DNA from: an uncultured Alphaproteobacteria bacterium | GTDB taxonomy: Bacteria; Pseudomonadota; Alphaproteobacteria; Caulobacterales; Parvularculaceae | Assembly (NCBI GenBank): GCA_902826095.1 | Contig: CADEDN010000030.1 | Location: 1-41,891 of the forward strand | Length of the DNA stretch: 41,891 bases | Direction of reading: 5' to 3' | Shown here: one piece after another, positions 1-7,555 of the stretch | Numbering within the stretch: the stretch's first letter is position 1 | How the letters are laid out: each line of letters opens with the position of its first letter | Translations under genes and position numbers: made by a program | The notes under the pieces: model-generated | What the model was told of the DNA's origin: nothing | Database searches by the model: none | The model's input: only the letters and a program-made list of their open reading frames with translations

Positions 1-39
1 TGGAACTTCTTCAAGGCGCAAAACTATGTTGCAGTTTAA
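1..39 (+). CDS. Possible 3' end of an upstream gene (partial)
   Basis: Frame 1 from the first base reads 12 codons ending in TAA at 37-39 (WNFFKAQNYVAV). It would converge on ahpD with a 12-base gap, which matches the tight convergent spacing elsewhere in the window. The piece is too short to assign a family, and it could be chance open frame. Confidence 0.2.
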   Translation, partial: WNFFKAQNYVAV

Positions 40-51
40 TTGCGCGAGGCT

Positions 52-576
52 CTAGGCGGCCTCGGCGTCCATCACCGCGGCGGCGGCGCTGACGACGGCG
101 GCGATGCGCAGCGCCGCCTGGACCTGGTCGGCGGAAAGCCCGGCCTTGCGCAGGACTTTTTCATGGCTGTCGAGACACATGCCGCAGCCGTTCACCGCGG
201 AAACCGCCAGCGACCAGAGTTCAAAGTCGACCTTGTCGACGCCGGGGTTCGCGATGACGTTCATGCGCAGTTTCGCCGGCATTTTCCGGTACTCGTCCGA
301 CGACAGCAGATGCGTCGCCCGATAGTAGACATTGTTCATCGCCATGATGGCGGCGGCGGCCTTCGCGGCGGATTTGGCGTCAGGCGACAATTTGTCATCA
401 GTCCACTGAGCGATCGCCCTGGTGACCGCCGCATTGCGCGCGCCGCAAGCCGAAGCGAGGAAGGCGCCGTATTTCTGCTGGTCGGTAAGGACCGTTTCAG
501 CGGCGATCGTTCCAAGATTGAGACGAATGTCCTTGGCGTGGTCGGGGATGGCGTCGCGCAGCGCGTCAAGGCTCAT
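52..576 (-). CDS. ahpD: Alkyl hydroperoxide reductase AhpD
   Basis: A 174-residue carboxymuconolactone-decarboxylase-fold protein of the usual AhpD length. The active-site signature is visible as CGMC at residues 131-134 followed by a histidine at 138 (CLDSHEK), the arrangement known for the AhpD thiol centre and its proton-relay histidine. In the known system AhpD regenerates the peroxiredoxin AhpC in the cytoplasm, using reducing equivalents from a lipoyl-protein adaptor. It lies directly downstream of ahpC on the same strand, separated by 87 bases that hold a hairpin (609-646). It is therefore probably co-transcribed with ahpC and controlled from the ahpC-oxyR intergenic region. I see no defect. 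Confidence 0.93.
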   Translation of the reverse strand: MSLDALRDAIPDHAKDIRLNLGTIAAETVLTDQQKYGAFLASACGARNAAVTRAIAQWTDDKLSPDAKSAAKAAAAIMAMNNVYYRATHLLSSDEYRKMPAKLRMNVIANPGVDKVDFELWSLAVSAVNGCGMCLDSHEKVLRKAGLSADQVQAALRIAAVVSAAAAVMDAEAA

Positions 577-608
577 GAGGGGCCTCCATTTCAGGTTGAT
601 AGGGGCGC

Positions 609-646
609 AAAAAGGGCGCGCCTGCGCCTTCGCGGGCGCGCCCTTT
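609..646 (-). terminator. Hairpin terminator or attenuator between ahpC and ahpD
   Basis: A 12-bp perfect stem pairs 611-622 with 635-646, with a 12-base loop. On the minus strand it is followed by a short T run (complement of the A's at 609-613). It sits after the ahpC stop and before ahpD. It could end most ahpC transcripts and so set ahpC above ahpD, or protect the ahpC mRNA 3' end. Confidence 0.65.
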
Positions 647-663
647 CCGCCGTTCCGTCGCTG

Positions 664-1209
664 TTAGAGCGTCTCGCCGCCGATCGGGCGGTTGCACGGA
701 CAAAGTTCGTCCGTCTGCAGAGCGTCAAGAACGCGGAGCGTGTCTTGCGGGTTGCGGCCGACGCTGAGGCTGTTGACGGTCACATGCTGGATGACGTTGT
801 GCGGATCGACGATGAACGTCGCCCGCAGCGCGACGCCCTGCGGCGCCCTGACGCCGAGCCCGTCGATGAGCGCGCCGGTGGTGTCGGCGAACTGCCAGGC
901 CGGATGGTCTTTCAAGTCCTTGTGGTCGCGCCGCCAGGCGAGCTTGCAGAATTCATTGTCCGAGCTTCCGCCGAGGACGACGGCGTCGCGATCCGCGAAC
1001 TCCTTCGCCAGGCGGCCGAACTCGGCGATTTCGGTCGGGCAAACGAAAGTAAAGTCTTTCGGATAGAAATAGATGATCTTCCATTTGCCGGGGAAGCTGC
1101 TTTGTGTGATGTCTTCGAAAGCGGACTGACCGTTTTCTTCGTGACTGTTGAATTTCGGCTTGACGCCGACGACTTTGAAATCGGGAATACGGTCGCCTAC
1201 TCCGAGCAT
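664..1209 (-). CDS. ahpC: Peroxiredoxin AhpC
   Basis: A 181-residue 2-Cys peroxiredoxin that reduces hydrogen peroxide and organic hydroperoxides in the cytoplasm. The peroxidatic cysteine is C57 in DFTFVCPTEI. The C-terminal ELCPCNRPIGG carries C170 and C172 as resolving-cysteine candidates, the pattern of AhpC proteins that work with AhpD. The frame stays open far upstream, but the domain begins here. The ATG ending at 1209 is preferred because AGGAG lies six bases upstream; the in-frame ATG two codons earlier (ending at 1215) abuts that AGGAG. The gene is followed by ahpD and is divergent from oxyR, so peroxide induction through the shared intergenic region is likely. Confidence 0.93.
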   Translation of the reverse strand: MLGVGDRIPDFKVVGVKPKFNSHEENGQSAFEDITQSSFPGKWKIIYFYPKDFTFVCPTEIAEFGRLAKEFADRDAVVLGGSSDNEFCKLAWRRDHKDLKDHPAWQFADTTGALIDGLGVRAPQGVALRATFIVDPHNVIQHVTVNSLSVGRNPQDTLRVLDALQTDELCPCNRPIGGETL

Positions 1210-1300
1210 GGGCATCTCCTGATTGATGGACGCGATTGGCCTTTGGCGGCGCGTTCCGCCCCGCCTTGCAACAGCTAGGTAGGGCCGGCTTGTGGATTTA

Positions 1301-1320
1301 TCAAATAGATAATATCTAAC
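1301..1320. promoter_or_regulatory. Probable OxyR binding site in the ahpC-oxyR intergenic region
   Basis: The AT-rich stretch contains ATAG (1305-1308), seven bases, then CTAA (1316-1319). This is one mismatch from the ATAG-N7-CTAT OxyR core, inside the near-palindrome TAGATAATATCTA. It lies about 35 bases upstream of oxyR and about 90 upstream of ahpC, in the only AT-rich patch of the intergenic region. The assignment rests on the neighbouring oxyR and on motif resemblance. Confidence 0.5.
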
Positions 1321-1353
1321 AGCCCAATCGATTTTTACGATGAACAAAGGCTG

Positions 1354-2298
1354 ATGATCCCGCTCCCCACCTTGCGCCAGCTGCAGTTTTTCCTCGCGCT
1401 CGTGCGGCGCCAGTCTTTCTCCAAAGCGGCGAGCGATTGCCTCGTTTCGCAGTCGACCCTGTCCTCGGCGATCAAGGAGCTTGAGGCGGGCCTTGGCCGG
1501 CTGCTCGTCGACCGGTCGACGCGCCATTTTTCGCTGACCCCGGCGGGCAAGGACGTCGCCGAACGCGCCGCCGCCATTCTCGCGCTGACCGAGGATCTCG
1601 CGCGCTCCGTATCGGCGCGAAAGCCGCTCGAAGGGCCTTTGCACCTTGGCGTCATTCCGACGATCGCGCCGTTTCTGCTGCCGGAAGCGACGCCGGGCCT
1701 TTCCCGGAAATTTCCGAAACTCGAATTGTACCTGCGGGAAGATTTGACGGCGGCGCTCGCCGAGCGGCTCGCCGACGGCTCTCTCGACGCGGCGCTTCTT
1801 GCATTCCCCTATGATCTTCCAGGGCTCGATTGGATCGAGATCGGCGAAGACCCGTTTTTGCTGGCCGCGCCCGCCGGAAGTCCGCTGACGGAGCGAAAGG
1901 CGGTGAGAACCGCGGACCTGAAAGAGGCGCGCCTCTTGCTCCTTGAGGACGGACACTGCATGCGCGACCACGCGCTTGAGGCGTGCAGGCTTCGTGCTGA
2001 CGACGTCGCCGGCTCATTCGGCGCGACAAGCCTCTTTACGTTGACGCAGATGGTGCGCGCGGGCATCGGCGCGACACTGCTTCCGAAAATGGCGGTCGAT
2101 GCGGGCCTCGCGGCAAACGCCGGGCTTTCCGTCGCGCCGCTCGCGGCCCCTGCGCCGGCGCGCATGATCGGGCTCGCCTGGCGCAAGGGATCGGGACGGC
2201 GCGAGGATTGCGCGCTCCTCGCCGATTATTTTCGCGGCGCGCTCGCCAAGCAATCGGATCGCGCTAAAACGCGCCGGCGCCAGTCGGCGAAGGCCTGA
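1354..2298 (+). CDS. oxyR: LysR-type peroxide sensor OxyR
   Basis: A 314-residue LysR-family regulator. An N-terminal winged helix-turn-helix spans about residues 5-65 (SFSKAASDCLVSQSTLSSAI). A substrate-binding-like domain follows from about residue 93. The redox motif EDGHCMRDHALEAC puts cysteines at 202 and 211, matching the C199/C208 disulfide pair of E. coli OxyR in sequence and spacing; this separates OxyR from other LysR proteins. It is divergent from ahpC-ahpD and is expected to activate them on oxidation and to autoregulate. ATG 1354 starts the conserved N-terminus. An AAAGG just upstream is a weak ribosome site. The gene ends three bases before the convergent permease. Confidence 0.94.
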   Translation: MIPLPTLRQLQFFLALVRRQSFSKAASDCLVSQSTLSSAIKELEAGLGRLLVDRSTRHFSLTPAGKDVAERAAAILALTEDLARSVSARKPLEGPLHLGVIPTIAPFLLPEATPGLSRKFPKLELYLREDLTAALAERLADGSLDAALLAFPYDLPGLDWIEIGEDPFLLAAPAGSPLTERKAVRTADLKEARLLLLEDGHCMRDHALEACRLRADDVAGSFGATSLFTLTQMVRAGIGATLLPKMAVDAGLAANAGLSVAPLAAPAPARMIGLAWRKGSGRREDCALLADYFRGALAKQSDRAKTRRRQSAKA

Positions 2299-2301
2299 TC
2301 G

Positions 2302-3477
2302 TCAGCCGTCGCCTATAGTCTGCTGGGCTGGCGCGGGATTGAGCGGCGCATGTTTGATCGCGGCGATCTCGCCGCTGTCCGAGAGCAAAATGGCGATCGG
2401 CCGCGTCGATTCGAACTGCGTCAGGATGATCATGATCGTGACCGTGATCGGCACGGCGAGCAGCATGCCGGCAAAACCCCAAAGCGAGCCCCACACCGCG
2501 AGGGAGAGGAGGATGACGAGTGGGCTGAGATTGAGGCTCTTGCCGATGAGGCGCGGCTCGATCGCCGAGCTCATGGTCTGCTCGGCGCCGACGAGCAGCG
2601 CAAGGCCAAGAAGCGCGGTCTTCACGCCGCCGCCCTCCGGCTGCACGAGCGACAAGATGACCGGCAGCGAAATCGCGCTGATCGCCCCGACAATCGGGAT
2701 GAAATTGAGGGCGAAGATCAGCAGCGCCCAAAACCCGGCGAAGTCGATGCCGACGAAGATCATGATGAAATAGCTGACGGTCGCCGTGATGAGATTGGTG
2801 ACGGTCTTCACCGTGATGTACTGGCGCACCAGGAACGCGATGTCGGCGATCGTTTCATTGACCGCCTGGCGCCGCTCGGGATCGGCGCTGAGAAGATTGA
2901 TCTTCTTGAAAATCCGCCCGCGCTCGAGCAGCATGAAGACGGTGTAAAGGAAAATCGTCACCGAATTGCCGGTGATCGCGCGCAGGGCCGATCCGACCTG
3001 CGCGAGAAACGGATTGATCAGCGACAGCGCCGTCGAGCGGAGCTGATCGACGCCGCCGACAAAATTCTCTGGGAGGAAGCCCGATTCGTTGAGGTAGCGG
3101 ACGCCGTCCTGCGTGAATTTGCGCAAGCGCTCTTCATATTGCGGCGCCGCCTCCAGCAACGCCTCCACATTGCCGCGAATGATCTCGATGAACAGAACGA
3201 ATATCGAAATGATGAGCGCGAAGGCGAAAAGATAGCAGAGCCAGTTCGGCATGAACCGGCCGACAAGCGGTCCGCGCCGGATCGTTTCCTTCAAGGTGTA
3301 GATCAGAAAGCTCAGGAATCCCGCAATGATGACCGGAATGAAAATCGAGCGGCCGAAATAGGCGATGATCGCGAACAAGGTCGCAAGCCCGAGGCCGTAA
3401 AACAGACGCGCGGCGCCCTTGAGACGAACGGCGACGTCCGGGCGAAGTTCCGCTTGCAACCCGCCGGGCGCCTCCAT
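2302..3477 (-). CDS. AI-2E family (PerM/YdiK-like) membrane transporter
   Basis: A 391-residue polytopic inner-membrane protein. Paired hydrophobic helices lie near the N-terminus (about residues 20-60 and 75-100), then a soluble segment (about 110-180), then several helices in the C-terminal half including FAGFWALLIFALNFIPIVGA. The motif around NFIPIVGA and the later AIEPRLIGKSLNLSPLVILL are hallmarks of the AI-2E transporter family (PF01594). Characterised members export autoinducer-2, antiport sodium and protons, or have unknown substrates, so no substrate is proposed. The start at 3477 has GGAGAG five bases upstream. A GTG two codons earlier is possible. Divergent from pabB with about 73 bases between, and convergent with oxyR. 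Confidence 0.86.
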   Translation of the reverse strand: MEAPGGLQAELRPDVAVRLKGAARLFYGLGLATLFAIIAYFGRSIFIPVIIAGFLSFLIYTLKETIRRGPLVGRFMPNWLCYLFAFALIISIFVLFIEIIRGNVEALLEAAPQYEERLRKFTQDGVRYLNESGFLPENFVGGVDQLRSTALSLINPFLAQVGSALRAITGNSVTIFLYTVFMLLERGRIFKKINLLSADPERRQAVNETIADIAFLVRQYITVKTVTNLITATVSYFIMIFVGIDFAGFWALLIFALNFIPIVGAISAISLPVILSLVQPEGGGVKTALLGLALLVGAEQTMSSAIEPRLIGKSLNLSPLVILLSLAVWGSLWGFAGMLLAVPITVTIMIILTQFESTRPIAILLSDSGEIAAIKHAPLNPAPAQQTIGDG

Positions 3478-3550
3478 ATTCACTCTCCAATGCCGACAAA
3501 ACGGCCGGGTAGGCTGATTTGCAAGCTGAAGCCAGATCGCGGCCGGCGCC

Positions 3551-4930
3551 ATGGAGACAATGCATCGGATCGAGATCCCGTGGCGTTCGCCGCTCGACGC
3601 GTTCGCGCCGCTGGCGCGTCGCGCCGGCGCCGTCCTTCTCCATGGCGGCGAGCGCGCGAGCGACGCGCCATGGTCATTCGTCGCGGCGGAGCCGCGCTCG
3701 ATCATCGAACGGCGCCAGCGGGAAACGCGTGTCGACGAAGTTCTGACCGACCTGTCGCCGTTTGAGGCGTTGAGGCGAGCCCATCTCGACCGCCGCCTCC
3801 CGTCGGCGCCGCCGCCGGAGGCGCCGTTCATGACGGGTCTCATCGGGTTCGCCGGCTATGAATGCGCGCCTTTCGTCGAGCCCGGCGCGCCGACGCTGCG
3901 CTCGCCCTATGAGACGCCGGATTTCTGGTTCGGCGCCTATGACGCGGTCGCCGCGTTTGATCGGCGCCGTCGCCGCGCCTTCGTCGTCGGTCGTGCGCAA
4001 GCAACGGCCGCGCGCTTCGCCGCGATGATCGGCGACGACGGCGCCGGCGGAACGGCCGCAGACGGCGCGATGGCGCTGATCGGCTCGAATTTCACAAAAG
4101 ACGACTATTGCGCCGCGGTTGACGAAATCATCGGGCGAATTCGAAGGGGCGATCTTTTTCAGGCGAACATTTCGCAGCGGCTGACGCTGGCGCCGGAATT
4201 CCCGGTTGATCCGTTCGATCTGTTCCGCAACGCCTCCGCGCGCAGCAGCGCGGCGTTCGGCGCTTTTCTCAGTTTCGGCGACGCCGCGATCCTGTCGCTT
4301 TCTCCCGAACGCTTTTTTCGCGTCGAAGCCGGCGTATCGGGCGCGCGAATCATCCGCGCCGAGCCGATCAAGGGGACGCGCCCGCGCAGCGACGATCCGG
4401 CCGAAGACGCGCGGCTCCTGGCGGCGCTGACGAGCGACGCCAAAGACCGCGCCGAAAACATCATGATCGCCGACCTGACGCGCAATGATCTCTCGCGCAT
4501 CTGCGATGACTATTCGATCCGCGAAGAGGCGATCTGCGAGGCGGTGTCGCATGCGAGCGTTCATCATCTTGTTTCGAGGATCAGCGGCCGGCTCCGGGAC
4601 GACGTCAATGCAGTCGACGCGCTGACGACGATGTTTCCTTGCGGCTCCGTGACCGGGGCCCCTAAAGTCGAGGCGATGCGGGTGATCGCCGACATTGAGC
4701 GATCGGGGCGGGGGCCTTATTGCGGCGCAATCGGCTATATGGACGATCGCGGCGGCGCGGATTTTTCCGTCGCGATACGTCTCGCGATCGCCGAGGGCGG
4801 GAAATTCATCGTCCCCGTCGGCGGCGGGATCACGCTTCGCAGCGATCCGCAAGCGGAGTATGACGAAACGCTCGACAAGGCGGCGCATTGGCTCCGCTTG
4901 CCAGGGCCGCGGGAGCGCAGGGCGTCGTGA
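3551..4930 (+). CDS. pabB: Aminodeoxychorismate synthase component I
   Basis: A 459-residue chorismate-binding enzyme that, with PabA, converts chorismate and glutamine to 4-amino-4-deoxychorismate for folate synthesis. The catalytic domain occupies roughly residues 180-450, with RIRRGDLFQANISQR, PIKGTRPR, RAENIMIADLTRNDL, GSVTGAPK and CGAIGY. The lysine in PIKGT is the ammonia-accepting residue that distinguishes PabB from anthranilate synthase TrpE (PIAGT). The amidotransferase is not fused but encoded next. The stop overlaps the pabA GTG by four bases (GTGA), suggesting translational coupling. ATG 3551 is used; ATG 3560 in frame is an alternative with a GGAG very close upstream. Confidence 0.93.
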   Translation: METMHRIEIPWRSPLDAFAPLARRAGAVLLHGGERASDAPWSFVAAEPRSIIERRQRETRVDEVLTDLSPFEALRRAHLDRRLPSAPPPEAPFMTGLIGFAGYECAPFVEPGAPTLRSPYETPDFWFGAYDAVAAFDRRRRRAFVVGRAQATAARFAAMIGDDGAGGTAADGAMALIGSNFTKDDYCAAVDEIIGRIRRGDLFQANISQRLTLAPEFPVDPFDLFRNASARSSAAFGAFLSFGDAAILSLSPERFFRVEAGVSGARIIRAEPIKGTRPRSDDPAEDARLLAALTSDAKDRAENIMIADLTRNDLSRICDDYSIREEAICEAVSHASVHHLVSRISGRLRDDVNAVDALTTMFPCGSVTGAPKVEAMRVIADIERSGRGPYCGAIGYMDDRGGADFSVAIRLAIAEGGKFIVPVGGGITLRSDPQAEYDETLDKAAHWLRLPGPRERRAS

Positions 4931-5508
4931 TCCTGATCATCGACAATTACGATTCCTTCGTGCACAACCTCGCGCGTTATGTCCGCGAAACAGGCCGCAA
5001 GACGCGCGTCGTGCGGAACGACGCCGGGCGCGCGGAAGACCTGCTGCAGACGCCGATCGAGGCCGTGATCATTTCGCCGGGGCCGAAAACGCCGGCGCAG
5101 GCGGGCGTGTCGATGTCGGTCATCGATCGACTGCCGCGATCAACGCCGCTGCTCGGCGTTTGCCTCGGCCATCAGTGCCTTGTCGAAGCCTTCGGCGGGC
5201 GCACCGAGGCGGCGAAGCATCCGCTCCACGGCGAAGCGAGCCTCATTCGACATGACGGGGCGGGGATTTTTGACGGCGTTGAAAACCCGATGCGGGCCGG
5301 GCGATACCACTCGCTGATCTCGGTGCTTCCGGAAGTGGGCCCGCTCCGCGCCTGCGCCTGGAGCGAGGGCGGCGAATTGATGGCGGTCCGCCACGAAACG
5401 GCGCCATGGTGCGGCGTGCAATTTCATCCGGAGTCGCTGTTGACGCCGTCCGGCCGTCGCCTGATCGCGAATTTCCTTGGTGAGATCGGACGGAGGGCGG
5501 CGGCGTGA
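4927..5508 (+). CDS. pabA: Aminodeoxychorismate synthase component II (glutamine amidotransferase)
   Basis: A 193-residue class I glutamine amidotransferase that supplies ammonia to PabB. The nucleophile C79 lies in LLGVCLGHQ, and the His-Glu of the triad in VQFHPESLLTPSG near residue 168; the start LIIDNYDSFVHNL is the typical PabA/TrpG N-terminus. The GTG at 4927 is chosen because it gives exactly the family N-terminus and overlaps the pabB stop as GTGA. The frame is open further upstream, but that part lies inside pabB. TrpG is a close relative, and these subunits can be shared between folate and tryptophan synthesis. Placement between pabB and pabC favours folate. Confidence 0.93.
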   Translation: MILIIDNYDSFVHNLARYVRETGRKTRVVRNDAGRAEDLLQTPIEAVIISPGPKTPAQAGVSMSVIDRLPRSTPLLGVCLGHQCLVEAFGGRTEAAKHPLHGEASLIRHDGAGIFDGVENPMRAGRYHSLISVLPEVGPLRACAWSEGGELMAVRHETAPWCGVQFHPESLLTPSGRRLIANFLGEIGRRAAA

Positions 5509-6344
5509 TCGTCTGGCGCGATGGGGAATTCACGCCGGGCGAAACGGCGATCTCCGCGGCGGATCGCGGCTTTCTGATCGGCGACGCGATCTTTGAAACC
5601 ATGCTGGTCGAAAACGGCGTTCCCGCGTTTCTCGACGAACATCTTCAGCGCCTTGAAATCGCCCGCGCGGTTATGAACCATCAAGCGACGATTGAACCGG
5701 ATATCCTGCGTGCGGCGATCGCCGGGCTCGCCGAGCGCAATGCCGTCGCCGGGCGGGCGGCCTGCCGGCTGACGATATCGCGCGTCGGCGGGTCGCGCGG
5801 GCTTGCGCCCTCGTTGGACGCGAAATCGCAATCGATCGTCACGCTGACGCCGATCGACCCGCCGCCGGCATTGCTCCGCCTCATCATTGCGAAAACGCCG
5901 CGCTGGTCGGCGGCGCCGACGAACGCCTTCAAATGCGCCGGCGGCTATGTCTCCAACATGCTCGCCCGCACCGAGGCGGCGGGCCGCGCTGATGAAGCGG
6001 TCATGCTCAACGAACACGGGCGCGTCGCCTGCGCGAGCGCCGCCAATATTTTTGTCATTTCCGGCGATCTGGTGTCGACGCCGCCCTTGGGCGATGGGCC
6101 GATGCCTGGCGTCATTCGCGGCGTCCTGCTCGCGGAGGCGCGCGCGCTCGGATTCGATGTCAGGGAACAGCCGATCGATCCGGCGGCGCTGCGGTCGGCG
6201 ACGCTGTTGTTGACGAACAGCCTCATCGGCGTCGCGCCGGGCGCGCTTGTCGACGCGCCCGCGCGCGAAGACGATCCGGCGGCGGCGAAGATCATCGCCG
6301 CTTGCCGCCAGCGCCTCGCCGACGCATTGGTTTCGACCAGTTGA
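5505..6344 (+). CDS. pabC: Class IV aminotransferase, probable aminodeoxychorismate lyase
   Basis: A 279-residue PLP enzyme of fold type IV. In this operon it most likely cleaves aminodeoxychorismate to p-aminobenzoate and pyruvate. The N-terminal ADRGFLIGDAIFET is the family signature. The probable Schiff-base lysine is K143 in TNAFKCAGGYVSN. LTNSLIGVAP near the C-terminus is also typical. Where many members have VxE before SxxNIF (the glutamate that contacts the PLP ring nitrogen), this protein reads VACASAANIF. I believe this substitution recurs in alphaproteobacterial homologues, but I cannot check it. D-amino-acid or branched-chain aminotransferases share the fold. GTG 5505 overlaps the pabA stop as GTGA, so the three pab genes form a coupled run. 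Confidence 0.86.
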   Translation: MIVWRDGEFTPGETAISAADRGFLIGDAIFETMLVENGVPAFLDEHLQRLEIARAVMNHQATIEPDILRAAIAGLAERNAVAGRAACRLTISRVGGSRGLAPSLDAKSQSIVTLTPIDPPPALLRLIIAKTPRWSAAPTNAFKCAGGYVSNMLARTEAAGRADEAVMLNEHGRVACASAANIFVISGDLVSTPPLGDGPMPGVIRGVLLAEARALGFDVREQPIDPAALRSATLLLTNSLIGVAPGALVDAPAREDDPAAAKIIAACRQRLADALVSTS

Positions 6345-6357
6345 GCGGAGACCTTCA

Positions 6358-7506
6358 GTGAAATCGTTCGCCCTCGCCTCGGACCAGATCGCCGCGATCG
6401 CTTCGGCGCTTTCCGTGAACGAACTCGCCGCCCGATTCGATCGCCATATCAGCGCGCTGACGGCGTCGGCCTGGTCGGCAGAAACGCCGCTTTTTGAGGG
6501 CGGGGCGGAGTTTTCGCCTGAGGAAGCGGACGCGTGCCGGGCGCGCCTCTTCCGGTTCTTCGGCCATTCGCCGCCGCCGCAAAAAACCGCCGCGACCTTT
6601 GGCGACTGGGCGGACGAGGCGGCGTTGAAAGTCGCCTCGCGGCTGACCGCCTTCACCTTCACGGCGGCCGGCGATGACGCGCAAGAGATCGAGCACCCGG
6701 CGGATTCGCTTTTCGCCGACGCGGCGGCGGCGGCGAATCTTTTGTACGGGCGCCGGCGCATCCTGTCGCTGGTCGCGCCGCACGGGCTGATCGGGTTCGT
6801 CCTGTCGACGCTGACGCCGAACCTGCTCGGATCGCCCGCGATCGACGCGCGCAAATTGGCGCCGGACGAACTGAAGAAGTCTCTGGCGTTCGGCGACGCG
6901 CTCGTCGCAACGCCGAGCCTGTGGCGATACATCATCGCGCAAGGCGTCTTCGCGCCGGATAACGCCATGGCGGTGTCTTTCGGGGAGCCGATGACGACCG
7001 AACTCGCCGCGGAAATCCGCAAGGCGGGCTTTGGCGCGCAACGGGAGATCTACGGTTCGACGGAGCAGGGCCTGATCGGCTGGCGGGATTCGCCGAGCGA
7101 TCCGTTCGCCTTGTTCGAGCAATGGCGGCGCGTCGGCGACGCGGTCGTTCGAACGCGTCCGTCCGGCGAGGCGGTCGCGACGGCGCCGATGGATGTTCTG
7201 GTCTGGGACGGCGACCGGCGATTTCGGCTGGGCGGGCGGCGCGACGGCGCCGTGCAGATCGGCGCGGTGAATGTCTTTCCGCAACGCATCGCGCAAAAAC
7301 TCGCCGAGCATCCTGACATCGCTGAATGCGCGATCACCGTCTCGCGTCATTCGGGCGGCGCCGACAGGCTGGTCGCGACGATAAGACTGAAGAAGTCCGG
7401 CCCGCCGGCTGAATCGGCGGCGCGATCGATCGACACATGGTGCCGTCAAAAGCTTCGCCCTCACGAACGGCCGCGCATCTATAATTTCGCCGACGCCGGC
7501 CCATAA
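6358..7506 (+). CDS. Degenerate acyl-CoA-ligase-like (ANL superfamily) protein, probable pseudoenzyme
   Basis: A 382-residue protein resembling the short 4-coumarate-CoA-ligase-like family of AMP-forming ligases. Matching landmarks are EIYGSTEQGLIGWRD (about 230-244, the A5 adenine-site motif), GRRDGAVQIGAVNVFP (about 293-308, A8) and EHPDIAECAI (C-terminal domain). The phosphate-binding loop, normally TSGSTGxPK, reads FTAAGDDAQE at 101-110, with the glycine/serine/threonine pattern and lysine gone. The chain also stops after RPHERPRIYNFADAGP, before the usual PRxxxGK catalytic lysine, and a terminator follows at once. Two key elements are missing from an intact frame, so this is probably a non-catalytic or repurposed homologue. 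GTG 6358 has GCGGAG about eight bases upstream and follows pabC by 13 bases, so co-transcription with pab is likely. Confidence 0.74.
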   Translation: MKSFALASDQIAAIASALSVNELAARFDRHISALTASAWSAETPLFEGGAEFSPEEADACRARLFRFFGHSPPPQKTAATFGDWADEAALKVASRLTAFTFTAAGDDAQEIEHPADSLFADAAAAANLLYGRRRILSLVAPHGLIGFVLSTLTPNLLGSPAIDARKLAPDELKKSLAFGDALVATPSLWRYIIAQGVFAPDNAMAVSFGEPMTTELAAEIRKAGFGAQREIYGSTEQGLIGWRDSPSDPFALFEQWRRVGDAVVRTRPSGEAVATAPMDVLVWDGDRRFRLGGRRDGAVQIGAVNVFPQRIAQKLAEHPDIAECAITVSRHSGGADRLVATIRLKKSGPPAESAARSIDTWCRQKLRPHERPRIYNFADAGP

Positions 7507-7534
7507 AAAAAGGCCCTCGATCGTGGGCCTTTTT
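7505..7534. terminator. Bidirectional rho-independent terminator
   Basis: The A run at 7505-7511 pairs with the T run at 7530-7534, flanking a GC stem (GGCCC with GGGCC) and an eight-base loop. It starts at the stop codon of the ligase-like gene and lies between two convergent genes, so it can serve both strands. Confidence 0.87.
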
Positions 7535-7555
7535 CCAAATCGTCCGCCGCTATCG

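Noticed and set aside
1340-1354. Five-codon leader frame (MNKG stop) overlapping the oxyR start as TGATG
   Set aside because: It has no ribosome site of its own and is so short that chance is the simplest explanation. It may just carry the AAAGG used by oxyR.
5424-7022. Minus-strand open frame of 532 codons opposite pabC and the ligase-like gene
   Set aside because: Low-complexity Arg/Ala/Ser-rich shadow. The plus-strand genes are supported by motifs and ribosome sites.
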